Assembly: GCA_937951615.1 (NCBI GenBank)
Contig: CALFBH010000019.1
Location: 1-64,000 of the forward strand
DNA length: 64,000 nucleotides
Direction of reading: 5' to 3'
From: an uncultured Saprospiraceae bacterium
GTDB taxonomy: Bacteria > Bacteroidota > Bacteroidia > Chitinophagales > Saprospiraceae
Of this stretch, positions 51,326 to 59,902 are shown piece after piece (position 1 is the first letter of the stretch; each line of letters opens with the position of its first letter). Both the position numbers and the translations under genes were made by a program. Under the pieces are notes generated by a model. That model was not told where the DNA came from, ran no database searches, and worked only from the letters and a program-made list of their open reading frames with translations.

Positions 51326-51505
51326 TTATTTTTGAAAGATATTTTTTAATAGAACAGAATAGTTTGATTATTAGGTGTTTATTTTTTATTGAATAAAAAA
51401 GCATGTATTTTATTAATCTTTGTTAAAAATTAATAATCAAAATTTTGTCGAATACCCTAATTTCCTAATACCCCATTGTCCAAAGTCCAGTTTTGTTATA
51501 GTGTA

Positions 51506-52291
51506 CTAAAAAATACCTGGAATCAATTTCTTAGTATTCGCTTTATATTTTTGAAAATCTTCTAAGTGACCATAACGCTTTTTATTTGACCTTTCGAGGA
51601 ATGGTATTCCACTCAGTCCGATAAGCAAACCCGCAATCCAGATAGGACTAACAATCGTCGCCCATTCCATGCCTTGTAGCACTGGAATACAAGCAATAAA
51701 AACACCTGCCCACACCATTATCTCACCCGTATAATTGGGGAAACGGACAATACTAAACAAACCTTCCGCCATAAATTTTCCATCATTAGCAGGATTTGAT
51801 CTAAACTTAAATTTTTGAGCATCTGCAATGCTTTCTATCAAAAAACCAAGCAGGAAAATGCTCGCGCCAATGGGGACGCATATTGAACGAAGTGCCAACT
51901 CTGCTTGTTCAGCACTTGAGCTTAATGCCACAATGTACGGCAAGGCAATGACCCAAATACTAAGTCCCTGAATGATGAAAAAACGACCAAACCTCCACCA
52001 GATATGGCGAAATACATCAAATCGATGGTCTTTTCCTTTCATGAATACCCGTCGCAAAAGATAAGTGCCTAAGCGAATAGCCCAAAGTAGAGGCATTGCT
52101 GCCAGCAAAAGCCGATAAGGATGCATAGCATCTCCATACCAAAAGAGCAAGGTAATGGCAATCAAGGCAAAAGTAGAAGCGTAGGTAATATCTGTCAGCT
52201 TATCTGTTTGCTTTTTGAAAGCAATAAAAAATATCAGGATATTAAAAACGATGGAAACCAATAAGCTTAGAAGAATAGGATAAGATAACAT
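51506..52291 (-). CDS. DUF1295/steroid 5-alpha-reductase-like membrane protein
   Basis: 261 aa with about seven hydrophobic spans. RLGTYLLRRVFMKGKDHRFD, FPNYTGEIMVWAGVF, and the C-terminal ERSNKKRYGHLEDFQKYKANT are hallmarks of the DUF1295 branch of isoprenylcysteine methyltransferase/steroid 5-alpha-reductase-type enzymes, which bind NADPH or SAM at the membrane. The substrate is unknown, perhaps a quinone-like lipid given the menaquinone neighbours, but that is guesswork. A copy of the 107-bp repeat lies directly upstream. Confidence 0.85.
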   Translation of the reverse strand: MLSYPILLSLLVSIVFNILIFFIAFKKQTDKLTDITYASTFALIAITLLFWYGDAMHPYRLLLAAMPLLWAIRLGTYLLRRVFMKGKDHRFDVFRHIWWRFGRFFIIQGLSIWVIALPYIVALSSSAEQAELALRSICVPIGASIFLLGFLIESIADAQKFKFRSNPANDGKFMAEGLFSIVRFPNYTGEIMVWAGVFIACIPVLQGMEWATIVSPIWIAGLLIGLSGIPFLERSNKKRYGHLEDFQKYKANTKKLIPGIF

Positions 52292-52313
52292 GGTGATGTT
52301 TTAATGAATTAAA

Positions 52314-52420
52314 TAAGTGGAAATACAAATCCAAACGTCAAATTAAAATTCAAAAAAGTATTGACAATAAGCCAATTATGTAAATTGAAAGTGGCCTTTA
52401 GTTGAGTCAAAGCACTTAAT
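52314..52420. repeat. 107-bp dispersed direct repeat (copy 2)
   Basis: Near-identical to 44181-44288 in the same orientation, with scattered substitutions (for example AATTATG for AATTATA, GTGGCC for GTGGCG). It lies between two minus-strand genes. Confidence 0.85.
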
Positions 52421-52472
52421 TGCTCAACGTACCCAACATTATTAACTAGAAGAACTACTCAGTCTATAAAAC

Positions 52473-53033
52473 TCAATCTTCACTCCAGCGATAAGTCGTC
52501 AAATCAAAGCCCGCCAAATCTAATACCCGGTCAATAACCGTCCCAACAAGCTCCTCGAAGGTAGCAGGTTTGCTATAGAAAGATGGAATAGCCGGACAGA
52601 TAATGCCGCCAGCTTCCGTGATGGTTTTCATGTTATTAATATGGATAAGACTAAAGGGCGTATCGCGTGCAACAAGAATCAGCCGACGCCGCTCTTTCAG
52701 GATAACATCGGCAGCACGGGTCGTCAGATCATCCGAAATACCCGCTGCAATCCGCCCTAGAACACCCATTGAACAGGGGCAGACAATCATCGTGTCGTAC
52801 TTTGCCGAACCAGATGCAAAAGGCGCCATAAAGTCTTTCTTTTCGTAAAAGTCGAAAGGGTAGGAGATGTAGTCTTCATTGCCCAATTCATATTGCCAGT
52901 TGAAGCGGGCATTATCGCTCATTACAACAGCAATAGCCTCGGTTTGCGACTTTAATATCTGGAGTTTATCAAAGAGGACTTTTGCATAAATAGATCCACT
53001 TGCCCCGCCAACTGCCACAACTATTTTTTTCAT
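52473..53033 (-). CDS. ubiX: UbiX-family flavin prenyltransferase
   Basis: 186 aa, standard length. VVAVGGASGSIYAK (4-17) binds FMN, PCSMGVLGRIAAGISDDLTTRAADV and LKERRRLILVARDTPFSLIHI are the family signatures. It attaches a dimethylallyl group to FMN to make the prenylated cofactor of UbiD-type decarboxylases. UbiX/UbiD homologues are proposed to perform the late decarboxylation in futalosine menaquinone synthesis, consistent with mqnA and mqnE nearby. No ubiD gene is present here. Confidence 0.93.
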   Translation of the reverse strand: MKKIVVAVGGASGSIYAKVLFDKLQILKSQTEAIAVVMSDNARFNWQYELGNEDYISYPFDFYEKKDFMAPFASGSAKYDTMIVCPCSMGVLGRIAAGISDDLTTRAADVILKERRRLILVARDTPFSLIHINNMKTITEAGGIICPAIPSFYSKPATFEELVGTVIDRVLDLAGFDLTTYRWSED

Positions 53034-53230
53034 CAGCTAAAAATTGGTAATTTTGTAGAGAAACGTAAAGTAAAGTTAAAAAAAACTAAGCAATGTCGTT
53101 TATAAAGACGTTTGTTGTAGTTTGGTATTGATTTTGAATAGACTTGTTTAGATTTAGACATTTCAAACCTAACATAAATGGAGAACGTTTGTTTTATCTT
53201 CGTCTATATCGTTCATCAAAAATGATTTAC

Positions 53231-53773
53231 ATGAGAAATTTTTTGACTACTACACTATTAGCTATTTTCATATTGGGAGCTTCTGCTTTCCAAATCAAAC
53301 CTGCTGATGCTGGCAAAGTAAAGTGGTATTCCTGGGAAGAGGCGGTAAAAGCCAACAAAACCAATAAGAAGAAAATATTTGTGGATATGTACACCGATTG
53401 GTGTGGCTGGTGTAAGCGTATGGACAAAACAACTTTTGCAGACAAACGTGTTGCTGCCTACCTCAATAAGCATTATTATCCAGTAAAATTTGATGCCGAA
53501 CAAAAAGAAGAAATTCAGTTCAAGGGACATACTTTTGCGTATAAAGACTATGGAAGACGAGGCTACCACGAATTAGCTCTAGCCTTGCTAGATGGGAAAT
53601 TGTCTTACCCTACGACGGTTTTCCTGACAGACGATTTTGTCGTGGATCAGCGACTCCCTGGCTATTTGGATGCTGATAAAATGCTAATGGTATTACAGTA
53701 TATTGCAGAAGAAAAAGACAAGCCAAATCCTATGCCCTGGAAAGAATTTCAAAGAAGATATAATGAGAAGTAA
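53231..53773 (+). CDS. Exported thioredoxin-like protein (WCGWC)
   Basis: 180 aa from the ATG at 53231 (MRNFLTTTLLAIFILGASAF), which gives a signal peptide; another ATG at 53222 is possible, and the longest frame (53144) lacks a signal-like start. The thioredoxin fold has YTDWCGWCKRMD (CxxC), the cis-Pro in SYPTTVFL, and conserved GYHELALALLDGK. It belongs to the thioredoxin_7/DUF255-like group of periplasmic reductases. The next gene is a close paralogue, so this is a tandem duplication with different active-site dipeptides. Confidence 0.85.
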   Translation: MRNFLTTTLLAIFILGASAFQIKPADAGKVKWYSWEEAVKANKTNKKKIFVDMYTDWCGWCKRMDKTTFADKRVAAYLNKHYYPVKFDAEQKEEIQFKGHTFAYKDYGRRGYHELALALLDGKLSYPTTVFLTDDFVVDQRLPGYLDADKMLMVLQYIAEEKDKPNPMPWKEFQRRYNEK

Positions 53774-53843
53774 TTGAGTTTGTTGAGTGATTGAGTTGAT
53801 TGGGGCTTATTTACTCATTCATTTACTCATTTTATGTATTTTG

Positions 53844-53851
53844 TAAATTTG
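53844..53851 (+). promoter_or_regulatory. Predicted -7 box of the second thioredoxin-like gene
   Basis: TAAATTTG, 13 bases before the ATG at 53865, implying a very short leader. Confidence 0.35.
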
Positions 53852-53864
53852 CCTAAACTAGAAG

Positions 53865-54464
53865 ATGAAAAAAATAATAACCTGCTTAGTCGCCCTTGCT
53901 TTTATTGGCGGACTTTTAGCTTTTCAACAAGTAAACCTGCCGCCTGTAGAGCAGGAAAACTCCAAAGTACACTGGTATTCCTTTGAGGATGCCTATGCTG
54001 CGAGTCAGACACACAAGAAAAAAGTGTTGGTAGATGTTTATACCAGTTGGTGCGGACCCTGCAAAACGATGGATTTTTATACCTTCGGAAATCAGAAAGT
54101 TGCGGATTATCTCAACCAGCATTTTTATCCAATCAAATTGGATGCAGAATATAAAACAGATATTAATTTTAAAGGAGCTTTGTACCAATATAAGGCGTAC
54201 CAAAACCGAGGTTACCACGAGTTAGCAGCAGCTTTGCTGGATGGCAAACTGGCTTATCCAACCATCGTGTTTCTGGATCAGGAATTTGCAGTAGATCAGC
54301 GACTAGGTTTCATGAATGCTGAACAATTGCTCATGGTTATGAAATATGTGGTAGAAGAACAGGACAAGCCCAACGCGATGCCCTGGGTAGAATATCAGCG
54401 TCAATATCTGATGGATATCCAACAAAAAGTCAATGCTCAACGTGCCGCAAATGGTGGTGAATAG
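53865..54464 (+). CDS. Exported thioredoxin-like protein (WCGPC)
   Basis: 199 aa. Signal peptide about 1-20 (ALAFIGGLLAFQQ). YTSWCGPCKTMD carries the canonical thioredoxin CGPC site, with cis-Pro in AYPTIVFL. The GYHELAAALLDGKL and DKPNAMPWVEYQRQY segments match the paralogue upstream. It probably reduces or isomerises disulfides in the periplasm. A 12-bp hairpin terminator follows 70 bp downstream. Confidence 0.87.
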   Translation: MKKIITCLVALAFIGGLLAFQQVNLPPVEQENSKVHWYSFEDAYAASQTHKKKVLVDVYTSWCGPCKTMDFYTFGNQKVADYLNQHFYPIKLDAEYKTDINFKGALYQYKAYQNRGYHELAAALLDGKLAYPTIVFLDQEFAVDQRLGFMNAEQLLMVMKYVVEEQDKPNAMPWVEYQRQYLMDIQQKVNAQRAANGGE

Positions 54465-54535
54465 GAGATTTTAACATAAAAAAATAATAAGGCAGGCAAC
54501 TAAGATATTAAAAAATACGTCTAAGTCTTTAGGAC

Positions 54536-54570
54536 GAAAGCGCGAGTGAACGTGATTTACTCGCGCTTTC
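54536..54570 (+). terminator. Intrinsic terminator after the thioredoxin-like pair
   Basis: GAAAGCGCGAGT (54536-54547) and ACTCGCGCTTTC (54559-54570) form a perfect 12-bp GC-rich stem, followed by TTGT. Confidence 0.8.
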
Positions 54571-54675
54571 TTGTATAAGTGCTTTATATTTTTTCGCACA
54601 ATACCCTTGTTATTTGTTTGAATAAGTATTAATTTTATGTAGAAACGATATTCTCCGAATCCATTTAAAAGTATT

Positions 54676-56109
54676 ATGAAAAGACTATTATCCTTGCTAG
54701 TATTGTCAGGATTTTTATCTACAATTGTTTTTGCTCAGAGCAATTGTGGAAACATTATCCCGGAAATCGAAACATCGGGGAATTTTATTCCTATTTGTGA
54801 TGGAACGATGACAGGTTTACCCAACCTGTTGACCATACCAGACTTACCCAACACAGAATTTGTCATTATCAATGTCGATCAGCCTGCCACAGACGGGCAG
54901 GGGATGATGATAATGGGAACTGACGAAAACGGCGAATCATTGCCAACTGATTTAGGTTTGACCTTTAATCAGCGATTTTCCATTACACCTGTAGCTTATG
55001 ACTTGGCCGCTTTTAGAAGCTGGGTTGACATTCTATTAAATAATCAATCAGGTGCTAGTACTTGTTGTGAGTTGGTGGCGCAGATGTCTGCGGGCTTTTG
55101 CAATAATATGTCAGCCGCTGGACTTTCATCAACAGACATCAATAATCTATCGGATGTATTTATGGTGCTTGATGTATTTAATGGCACAACAGGCTCTGCA
55201 TCTTTGGAAGGCAGGCTTCAGCAGATAGATGCGTTTAAAACTGCTATTGAAAGTTTGCCGACTGATTGTCAGGATGCGCAGGCTTCGCTTTGTTATGCCG
55301 CAGGCATTGATGAGCAATTATATACTATTGATGAAACACCTGTTATAGTTGAAGTGGAGACACCTGCATCGCGTCAGATTGTTATTGTAGCAATTTCTTC
55401 CAATGGAATTTTGGAATATTCTATTGATGGTATGAATTGGCAGTTCGATAATGCATTTTCTGGCACTCCTGCAATCGGGACAGCTTATGTGCGTCTGGTT
55501 TCTACAGGATGCATGGAAGAAATGGATTATCTAAATGATAAACTACCTGTCGAATTATTATACTTTAAAGGAGAAGTAGAAGCAACGACGAATAGACTAA
55601 GTTGGGCAACTGCAACAGAGAGTGGTAACGCCGTATTTATTGTGGAGCGTTCGGCTGATGGAACGAATTTTGACGAAATTTCAAGAGTACCTGGCGCGAT
55701 TAACTCACTAAATACATTAGCTTATGAATATAGAGATGCAAATCCATTTTCTGATATAGGCTATTATCGCCTTGTCATGGAAGATATAGATGGATACCTT
55801 ACTTATTCTGATGTCATCACAATAGAAAGGGATGACCCGACTGGTTTTAGTATTTTATCTATTGGACCAAATCCAAGCGACCGTGTGATTAATGTGTCGA
55901 TTACCAATGGCGATCCCGGAAATATGGACTTCACGATATATGATGTAATGGGAAGGAAAGTACGAGAAGGTTCGCAAGAAATCCATACTGGACTGAATAA
56001 TTTCCCTATTGACGCGATTGGACTAGGCACTTCGGTGTACATTTTTACAGCGTCTAAAGGTGATTATGTTGTAAGTGCTTATAAATTTATGATGTACTCG
56101 AAGGATTAA
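54676..56109 (+). CDS. Secreted T9SS substrate of unknown function
   Basis: 477 aa. Signal peptide about 1-21 (GFLSTIVFAQ). A Cys-containing N-terminal domain (residues 22-205, no known motif). Next is the common Bacteroidota linker domain beginning LPVELLYFKGEVEATTNRLSW near 292 (quoted only as its start, LPVELLYFKGE) with FIVERSADGTNFDEI. The type A T9SS domain ends the protein (ILSIGPNPSDRVINVSI, IYDVMGRKVREG, YKFMMYSKD). The frame is followed by a hairpin terminator at 56191. The role of the N-terminal domain is unknown. Confidence 0.8.
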   Translation: MKRLLSLLVLSGFLSTIVFAQSNCGNIIPEIETSGNFIPICDGTMTGLPNLLTIPDLPNTEFVIINVDQPATDGQGMMIMGTDENGESLPTDLGLTFNQRFSITPVAYDLAAFRSWVDILLNNQSGASTCCELVAQMSAGFCNNMSAAGLSSTDINNLSDVFMVLDVFNGTTGSASLEGRLQQIDAFKTAIESLPTDCQDAQASLCYAAGIDEQLYTIDETPVIVEVETPASRQIVIVAISSNGILEYSIDGMNWQFDNAFSGTPAIGTAYVRLVSTGCMEEMDYLNDKLPVELLYFKGEVEATTNRLSWATATESGNAVFIVERSADGTNFDEISRVPGAINSLNTLAYEYRDANPFSDIGYYRLVMEDIDGYLTYSDVITIERDDPTGFSILSIGPNPSDRVINVSITNGDPGNMDFTIYDVMGRKVREGSQEIHTGLNNFPIDAIGLGTSVYIFTASKGDYVVSAYKFMMYSKD

Positions 56110-56190
56110 TCTAGTGCTAAAGGCACTAAGTTTTAAGACATATTAGCCCCGCAATTTATTAGAAAAAAGTGGAATATCGAATAATATATG

Positions 56191-56226
56191 AACGCGAATA
56201 GTGTAAAGCTATTCGCGTTTTTTATT
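56191..56226 (+). terminator. Intrinsic terminator
   Basis: AACGCGAATAG (56191-56201) and CTATTCGCGTT (56209-56219) form an 11-bp stem, followed by a T-rich tract. It ends the T9SS substrate transcript and shows that the next gene cannot start at the ATG at 56188. Confidence 0.9.
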
Positions 56227-56247
56227 TTTACAAAAAATTGTAAGAAT

Positions 56248-57438
56248 ATGAAATTTAACTCAATCTGTGCGAAAGAAATTCGCGACAAGCAACCTGTCCG
56301 CTCACATATCTTGCCGATTTATCCAACTTCTTCCTTTTCGTTTGATAGTATTGAACAGGGGATGGATATTTTCACAGGAAAAGAAAAAGGCTATAAATAT
56401 GGACGTTATGGCAACCCAACTGTAGATGCAGTGGAGCAGAAAATAGCTACACTGGAAACCTTTGGACTCGACATGGAAGCCAAAGCAGTCATGACCAGTT
56501 CGGGGATGTCGGCGATTTCTACCTTGTTTACTACGATATTAAAAACGGGTGATAAGGTACTGACACAAGGAAATTTGTATGGTGGAACAACAGAATTGCT
56601 GACCAGTGTGCTAGGGCAACTGGGCGTGGAAACCGTGATGACCAATTTGCAAGACTTAGAAAAAGTCGAAGCGATGGTCAAAGCAGATGAAAGTATAAAA
56701 TTACTTTACCTGGAAACACCTGCCAACCCGACAATGGCTTGTGTGGATTTGGAAGAACTGGCTACTATTGCAAAAAAATACGACAGACTAAGCGCAGTAG
56801 ATAACACCTTTTGTACGCCTTATCTCCAACAACCTTTTCGGCATGGCGTGGATTATATTGTTCACTCCACAACCAAGTTCTTGAATGGACATGGCAATTC
56901 TATTGCTGGAATAATTGTCGGAACAGATATAGAGTACATGGAAAAATCAGTTTGGAAAACCATGAAACTACTGGGTACAAACTGCAACCCTTTTGATGCC
57001 TGGCTGACCTGGACAGGAATGAAAACACTGGGTATCCGTATGGACAAACACAGCTCAAATGCCATGCAGGTTGCCGAATTTCTCGAACAGCATGCCGGAG
57101 TAGAACGAGTAAATTATAATGGACTACCCTCAAATCCCGACCATGAAGTCGCCAAAAAACAAATGCGTCAGTTTGGAGCGATGCTGAGTTTTGAACTCAA
57201 AGGCGGACTGGATGCTGGTATTCGTTTTATGAACAAGATTAATTTCTGCACCCTCGCGCCTACACTTGGCGATGTGGACACCATCATCCTGCATCCTGCG
57301 TCTATGTCGCATGTCAATATCGCCCGTGAAATACGGGAGCGCAATGGCATTACGGATGGACTGATTCGTATTTCAGTAGGTATTGAAGATGTGGAGGATA
57401 TTATTGGTGATTTGGGGCAGGCACTTGGGGGTGATTGA
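56248..57438 (+). CDS. Cys/Met metabolism PLP enzyme (cystathionine gamma-synthase/lyase family)
   Basis: 396 aa from the ATG at 56248 (MKFNSICAKEIRDKQ). The longer frame from 56188 would begin inside a terminator hairpin. The PLP lysine is K210 in HSTTKFLNGHGN. YKYGRYGNPTVDAVEQKIATLE and VMTSSGMSAISTLF give the family. Members include cystathionine gamma-synthase, gamma-lyase and methionine gamma-lyase; sequence alone does not separate them here. With the cystathionine beta-synthase at 34878 it could form a reverse transsulfuration route from homocysteine to cysteine. Confidence 0.88.
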   Translation: MKFNSICAKEIRDKQPVRSHILPIYPTSSFSFDSIEQGMDIFTGKEKGYKYGRYGNPTVDAVEQKIATLETFGLDMEAKAVMTSSGMSAISTLFTTILKTGDKVLTQGNLYGGTTELLTSVLGQLGVETVMTNLQDLEKVEAMVKADESIKLLYLETPANPTMACVDLEELATIAKKYDRLSAVDNTFCTPYLQQPFRHGVDYIVHSTTKFLNGHGNSIAGIIVGTDIEYMEKSVWKTMKLLGTNCNPFDAWLTWTGMKTLGIRMDKHSSNAMQVAEFLEQHAGVERVNYNGLPSNPDHEVAKKQMRQFGAMLSFELKGGLDAGIRFMNKINFCTLAPTLGDVDTIILHPASMSHVNIAREIRERNGITDGLIRISVGIEDVEDIIGDLGQALGGD

Positions 57439-57535
57439 GTTATTGGGTGTATTAGTGACTGAAATTGCTATTTCTACTGCGACTAAAAAGAAAAGTCCAG
57501 TTTGTTGGCGAAGCAGAACAAGTGCAGGCGAAGTC

Positions 57536-57559
57536 CCTCTCCGCCGCAGGATGGAGAGG
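57536..57559. repeat. CCTCTCC...GGAGAGG dispersed hairpin
   Basis: CCTCTCC (57536-57542) pairs with GGAGAGG (57553-57559) followed by CTAGGTGAG, a wording found as a dispersed repeat in many bacteria. It may act as a terminator. ATTGGTAATTGAGTGATTAG (57580-57599) after it is a heptamer-word copy. No gene in 57439-57706. Confidence 0.6.
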
Positions 57560-57706
57560 CTAGGTGAGCAAAACTAGGGGATTGGTAATTGAGTGATTAG
57601 GTATTTCCAGAATATTGTATATCATAAGATGAATTTATTTATGGCTACTTGTGCAATTTGTAATACGCACATAAAATTTAAATTAAATATGTTGTATGCT
57701 GAAAAA

Positions 57707-58453
57707 ATGAAACTACAAAGCCTGCTGATTATTTTACTCAGCTTCTTCGCCTCTTGTAGCTATCTGCCTGAAGAGGTAGTGTTAGATTCAGATATTGTGC
57801 TGGAAGAAACGCCCAACTACATTGCGCTCAGTCCGAAAAATGCTGTGCCGCAGGCTACGGGGATTCTGTTTTATCCGGGCGGATTGGTCGATCCTCATGC
57901 TTATATCGAAGCTTTTCAGGAACTAGTCAGCGCAGACAATCGACAGGTGGTGATACTCAAAGTTTCGGCAAACTTAGCGATTACAAATACCAATAAAGCT
58001 TATCGCTGTAAAGACGATTTTGAGGAGGTGCAGAACTGGATTATTGGCGGACATTCGCTGGGGGGTGTCGTGGCTTGCATGGATGCCGCAAACCATCGAG
58101 AGGCCTATAAAGGTTTGTTTTTGTTGGGGGCGTATTCTGCTTCTGATTTGAATGACTGGTCTGCGCCGGTTTTGCTAATGACTGCCGAACTGGATGGACT
58201 GACAGATATAGAGAAGGTGATTGAAAACGAAGTCAAGCTGCCACCCCGAATAGATATAGCTAACCTTAGTGACTTCCCTATAACGAGTACCGCTGGACAA
58301 ACAATTTATCATGAGATTCCAGGCGGCAATCATAGCCAATTTGGTGCTTATGGTGCGCAGGAAGGAGATGGGGTAGCCAATATCAGTTTGGAACAACAGC
58401 AAGGCGAAGTACGCGATTTTTTAAGGGCTTTTATGGCTGCGAATGATTTATGA
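57707..58453 (+). CDS. Alpha/beta-hydrolase lipoprotein
   Basis: 248 aa from the ATG at 57707 (MKLQSLLIILLSFFASCSYLP): lipoprotein signal with lipidated Cys about 17. Longer starts lack a signal. It belongs to the Abhydrolase_5-type family: FYPGGLVDPHAYIEAF (oxyanion), GGHSLGGVVA (nucleophile Ser), MTAELDGLTD (acid) and GGNHSQFGAYG (His), all four present and in order. It is probably an esterase anchored in a membrane. Stop overlaps the next start (ATGA), so the two are translationally coupled. Confidence 0.87.
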   Translation: MKLQSLLIILLSFFASCSYLPEEVVLDSDIVLEETPNYIALSPKNAVPQATGILFYPGGLVDPHAYIEAFQELVSADNRQVVILKVSANLAITNTNKAYRCKDDFEEVQNWIIGGHSLGGVVACMDAANHREAYKGLFLLGAYSASDLNDWSAPVLLMTAELDGLTDIEKVIENEVKLPPRIDIANLSDFPITSTAGQTIYHEIPGGNHSQFGAYGAQEGDGVANISLEQQQGEVRDFLRAFMAANDL

Positions 58454-58992
58454 TTATGGTGAAGAAAACAATTTTTTATATCCTCTTCTTTTTTGCGATA
58501 AGCACAACGATACATGCGCAGCAAATAGGGTTGAATGTTTTGTCTTTTCCCGGTTTGGGGCAGGGCGGATTTTATGGTGGAGGTGGTTTTGAACTCCATT
58601 ATCAGCATGATATACAGCGGGGGCGTATTCGCGGAGGGCTGGAATATCGGATGATTGACTGGGGGAATCAAATGAGCTTAAATGTTGCCTATAATCATCC
58701 ATATTTTGTAAAAAATCAGTTTCGCATATCTGGTACGACTGGCTTTCAGTTGGGTGTAGCTTTATTTCGTCCTAAATCCCTTTTTGCTTGGGGGCTAGAA
58801 TATTTACCAGAAGTAGAATGGCAATCCAATAAACGATTTTTTGCTCATGCAGGACTTGGGATTCGATACAGCAATAGTCCGAAGTATAAAAAATATGGTC
58901 CGATTAATTCGGTATTGGAACTGCCGATAAAGGTGGGATTTGGCTTTCGTTTAGGCGCGAAAAGTAATGCTAAAGACAGCACCAATTACTAA
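58450..58992 (+). CDS. Small outer-membrane-like beta protein
   Basis: 180 aa. Signal peptide about 1-23 (FFAISTTIHAQ). Gly- and aromatic-rich beta strands alternate (GFYGGGGFELHYQHD, GLEYRMIDWG, AWGLEYLPEVEWQ, HAGLGIRYSN, VGFGFRLG), suggesting an 8-stranded outer-membrane barrel. Not recognised further. ATG overlaps the stop of the hydrolase lipoprotein by 4 bp. A second in-frame ATG at 58456 is possible. Confidence 0.7.
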   Translation: MIMVKKTIFYILFFFAISTTIHAQQIGLNVLSFPGLGQGGFYGGGGFELHYQHDIQRGRIRGGLEYRMIDWGNQMSLNVAYNHPYFVKNQFRISGTTGFQLGVALFRPKSLFAWGLEYLPEVEWQSNKRFFAHAGLGIRYSNSPKYKKYGPINSVLELPIKVGFGFRLGAKSNAKDSTNY

Positions 58993-59014
58993 TCACTGGT
59001 CACCAATCACCAAA

Positions 59015-59902
59015 TCAGCCTTTGAGGGTAAAATGAAAACTTGTTCCTTGGTCGAGTTCGCTTTCTATCCAGATTTTTCCTCCATGTTGTTCGATAGTTG
59101 TTTTGCAAATGGAAAGTCCCATACCGGTACCTTCATATTTTTTTCCATTCAGTCTTTTAAACTGCTCGAAGATCTGGTCTTTGTATTCAGACTTAATGCC
59201 TATTCCATTGTCTTTTACTGAAAATTGAAAATATTGGTCGATTTTGACTGCTTTTATGCAGATTACTGGTCGTCTTACTTGGGCAGAAAACTTAATAGCA
59301 TTAGCAAGTAAATTTAAAAAGACCTGTTTAATCTTTGAAGGATCACATTCAAGTATAAGATCATCAACAGAGTTGTGGATAGTTGTTTGTGTTTCCTGGA
59401 TGTCATGTTGTAAAAGATTGACACATTGGGAGACCAATACAGTCATATCTGTTTTCTGCATGTTGAGTTTTCCATTTGCAACAGAAGAGTAAGTTAGGAT
59501 ATCTGATAATAAATCACTCATCATCTTACAGGCATCAATGATGAACTGGACATATTCATGTTGTGTTTCTGTTACATTATCACCCAATGTTCTCGTCAAT
59601 AAGCCAGTGAAACTCCCTATCGTTCTCAGTGGCGTTTTTAAGTCATGTGCTGCAATATGAACATACCTATTGAGTTGTTGATTGGAATGAGATAAATCAA
59701 GATTGGCCTGCTCAAGGTCTAAAACTGTTTTATGGATAAATTTTGACGAAATAAGCTTTCCTTTTGTCAAACGCTCATTTTGAAACTCAAGCATTTCTAT
59801 ATTTTCTTCGATATTTGCTAGCACTTCGAGTGCTTCCCTAAGTTCCTCCTTAGAATCAAGATGTTCGGATAGCTTTTTTTTGATCCATTTTAAATCAGAC
59901 AT
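59015..59902 (-). CDS. Cytoplasmic sensor histidine kinase
   Basis: 295 aa with no membrane span or PAS domain. A coiled-coil N-terminus (1-80), HisKA with the phospho-acceptor H86 in HIAAHDLKTPLRTIGSF, and HATPase_c with QVFLNLLANAIKFS (N box), VKDNGIGI (G1) and GTGMGLSIC (G2). Start overlaps the stop of the upstream FIST protein gene by 8 bp, so the two are co-translated. The FIST protein is the likely sensor and the kinase the output. No response regulator is nearby. Confidence 0.93.
   Translation of the reverse strand: MSDLKWIKKKLSEHLDSKEELREALEVLANIEENIEMLEFQNERLTKGKLISSKFIHKTVLDLEQANLDLSHSNQQLNRYVHIAAHDLKTPLRTIGSFTGLLTRTLGDNVTETQHEYVQFIIDACKMMSDLLSDILTYSSVANGKLNMQKTDMTVLVSQCVNLLQHDIQETQTTIHNSVDDLILECDPSKIKQVFLNLLANAIKFSAQVRRPVICIKAVKIDQYFQFSVKDNGIGIKSEYKDQIFEQFKRLNGKKYEGTGMGLSICKTTIEQHGGKIWIESELDQGTSFHFTLKG

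Noticed and set aside
44181-52420. Composite transposon bounded by the 107-bp repeats
   Set aside because: No transposase or target duplication is seen and the interval includes menaquinone genes expected to be fixed in the chromosome.
56188-56247. Upstream start for the Cys/Met PLP enzyme
   Set aside because: The 20 extra codons lie in a terminator hairpin and T-tract.
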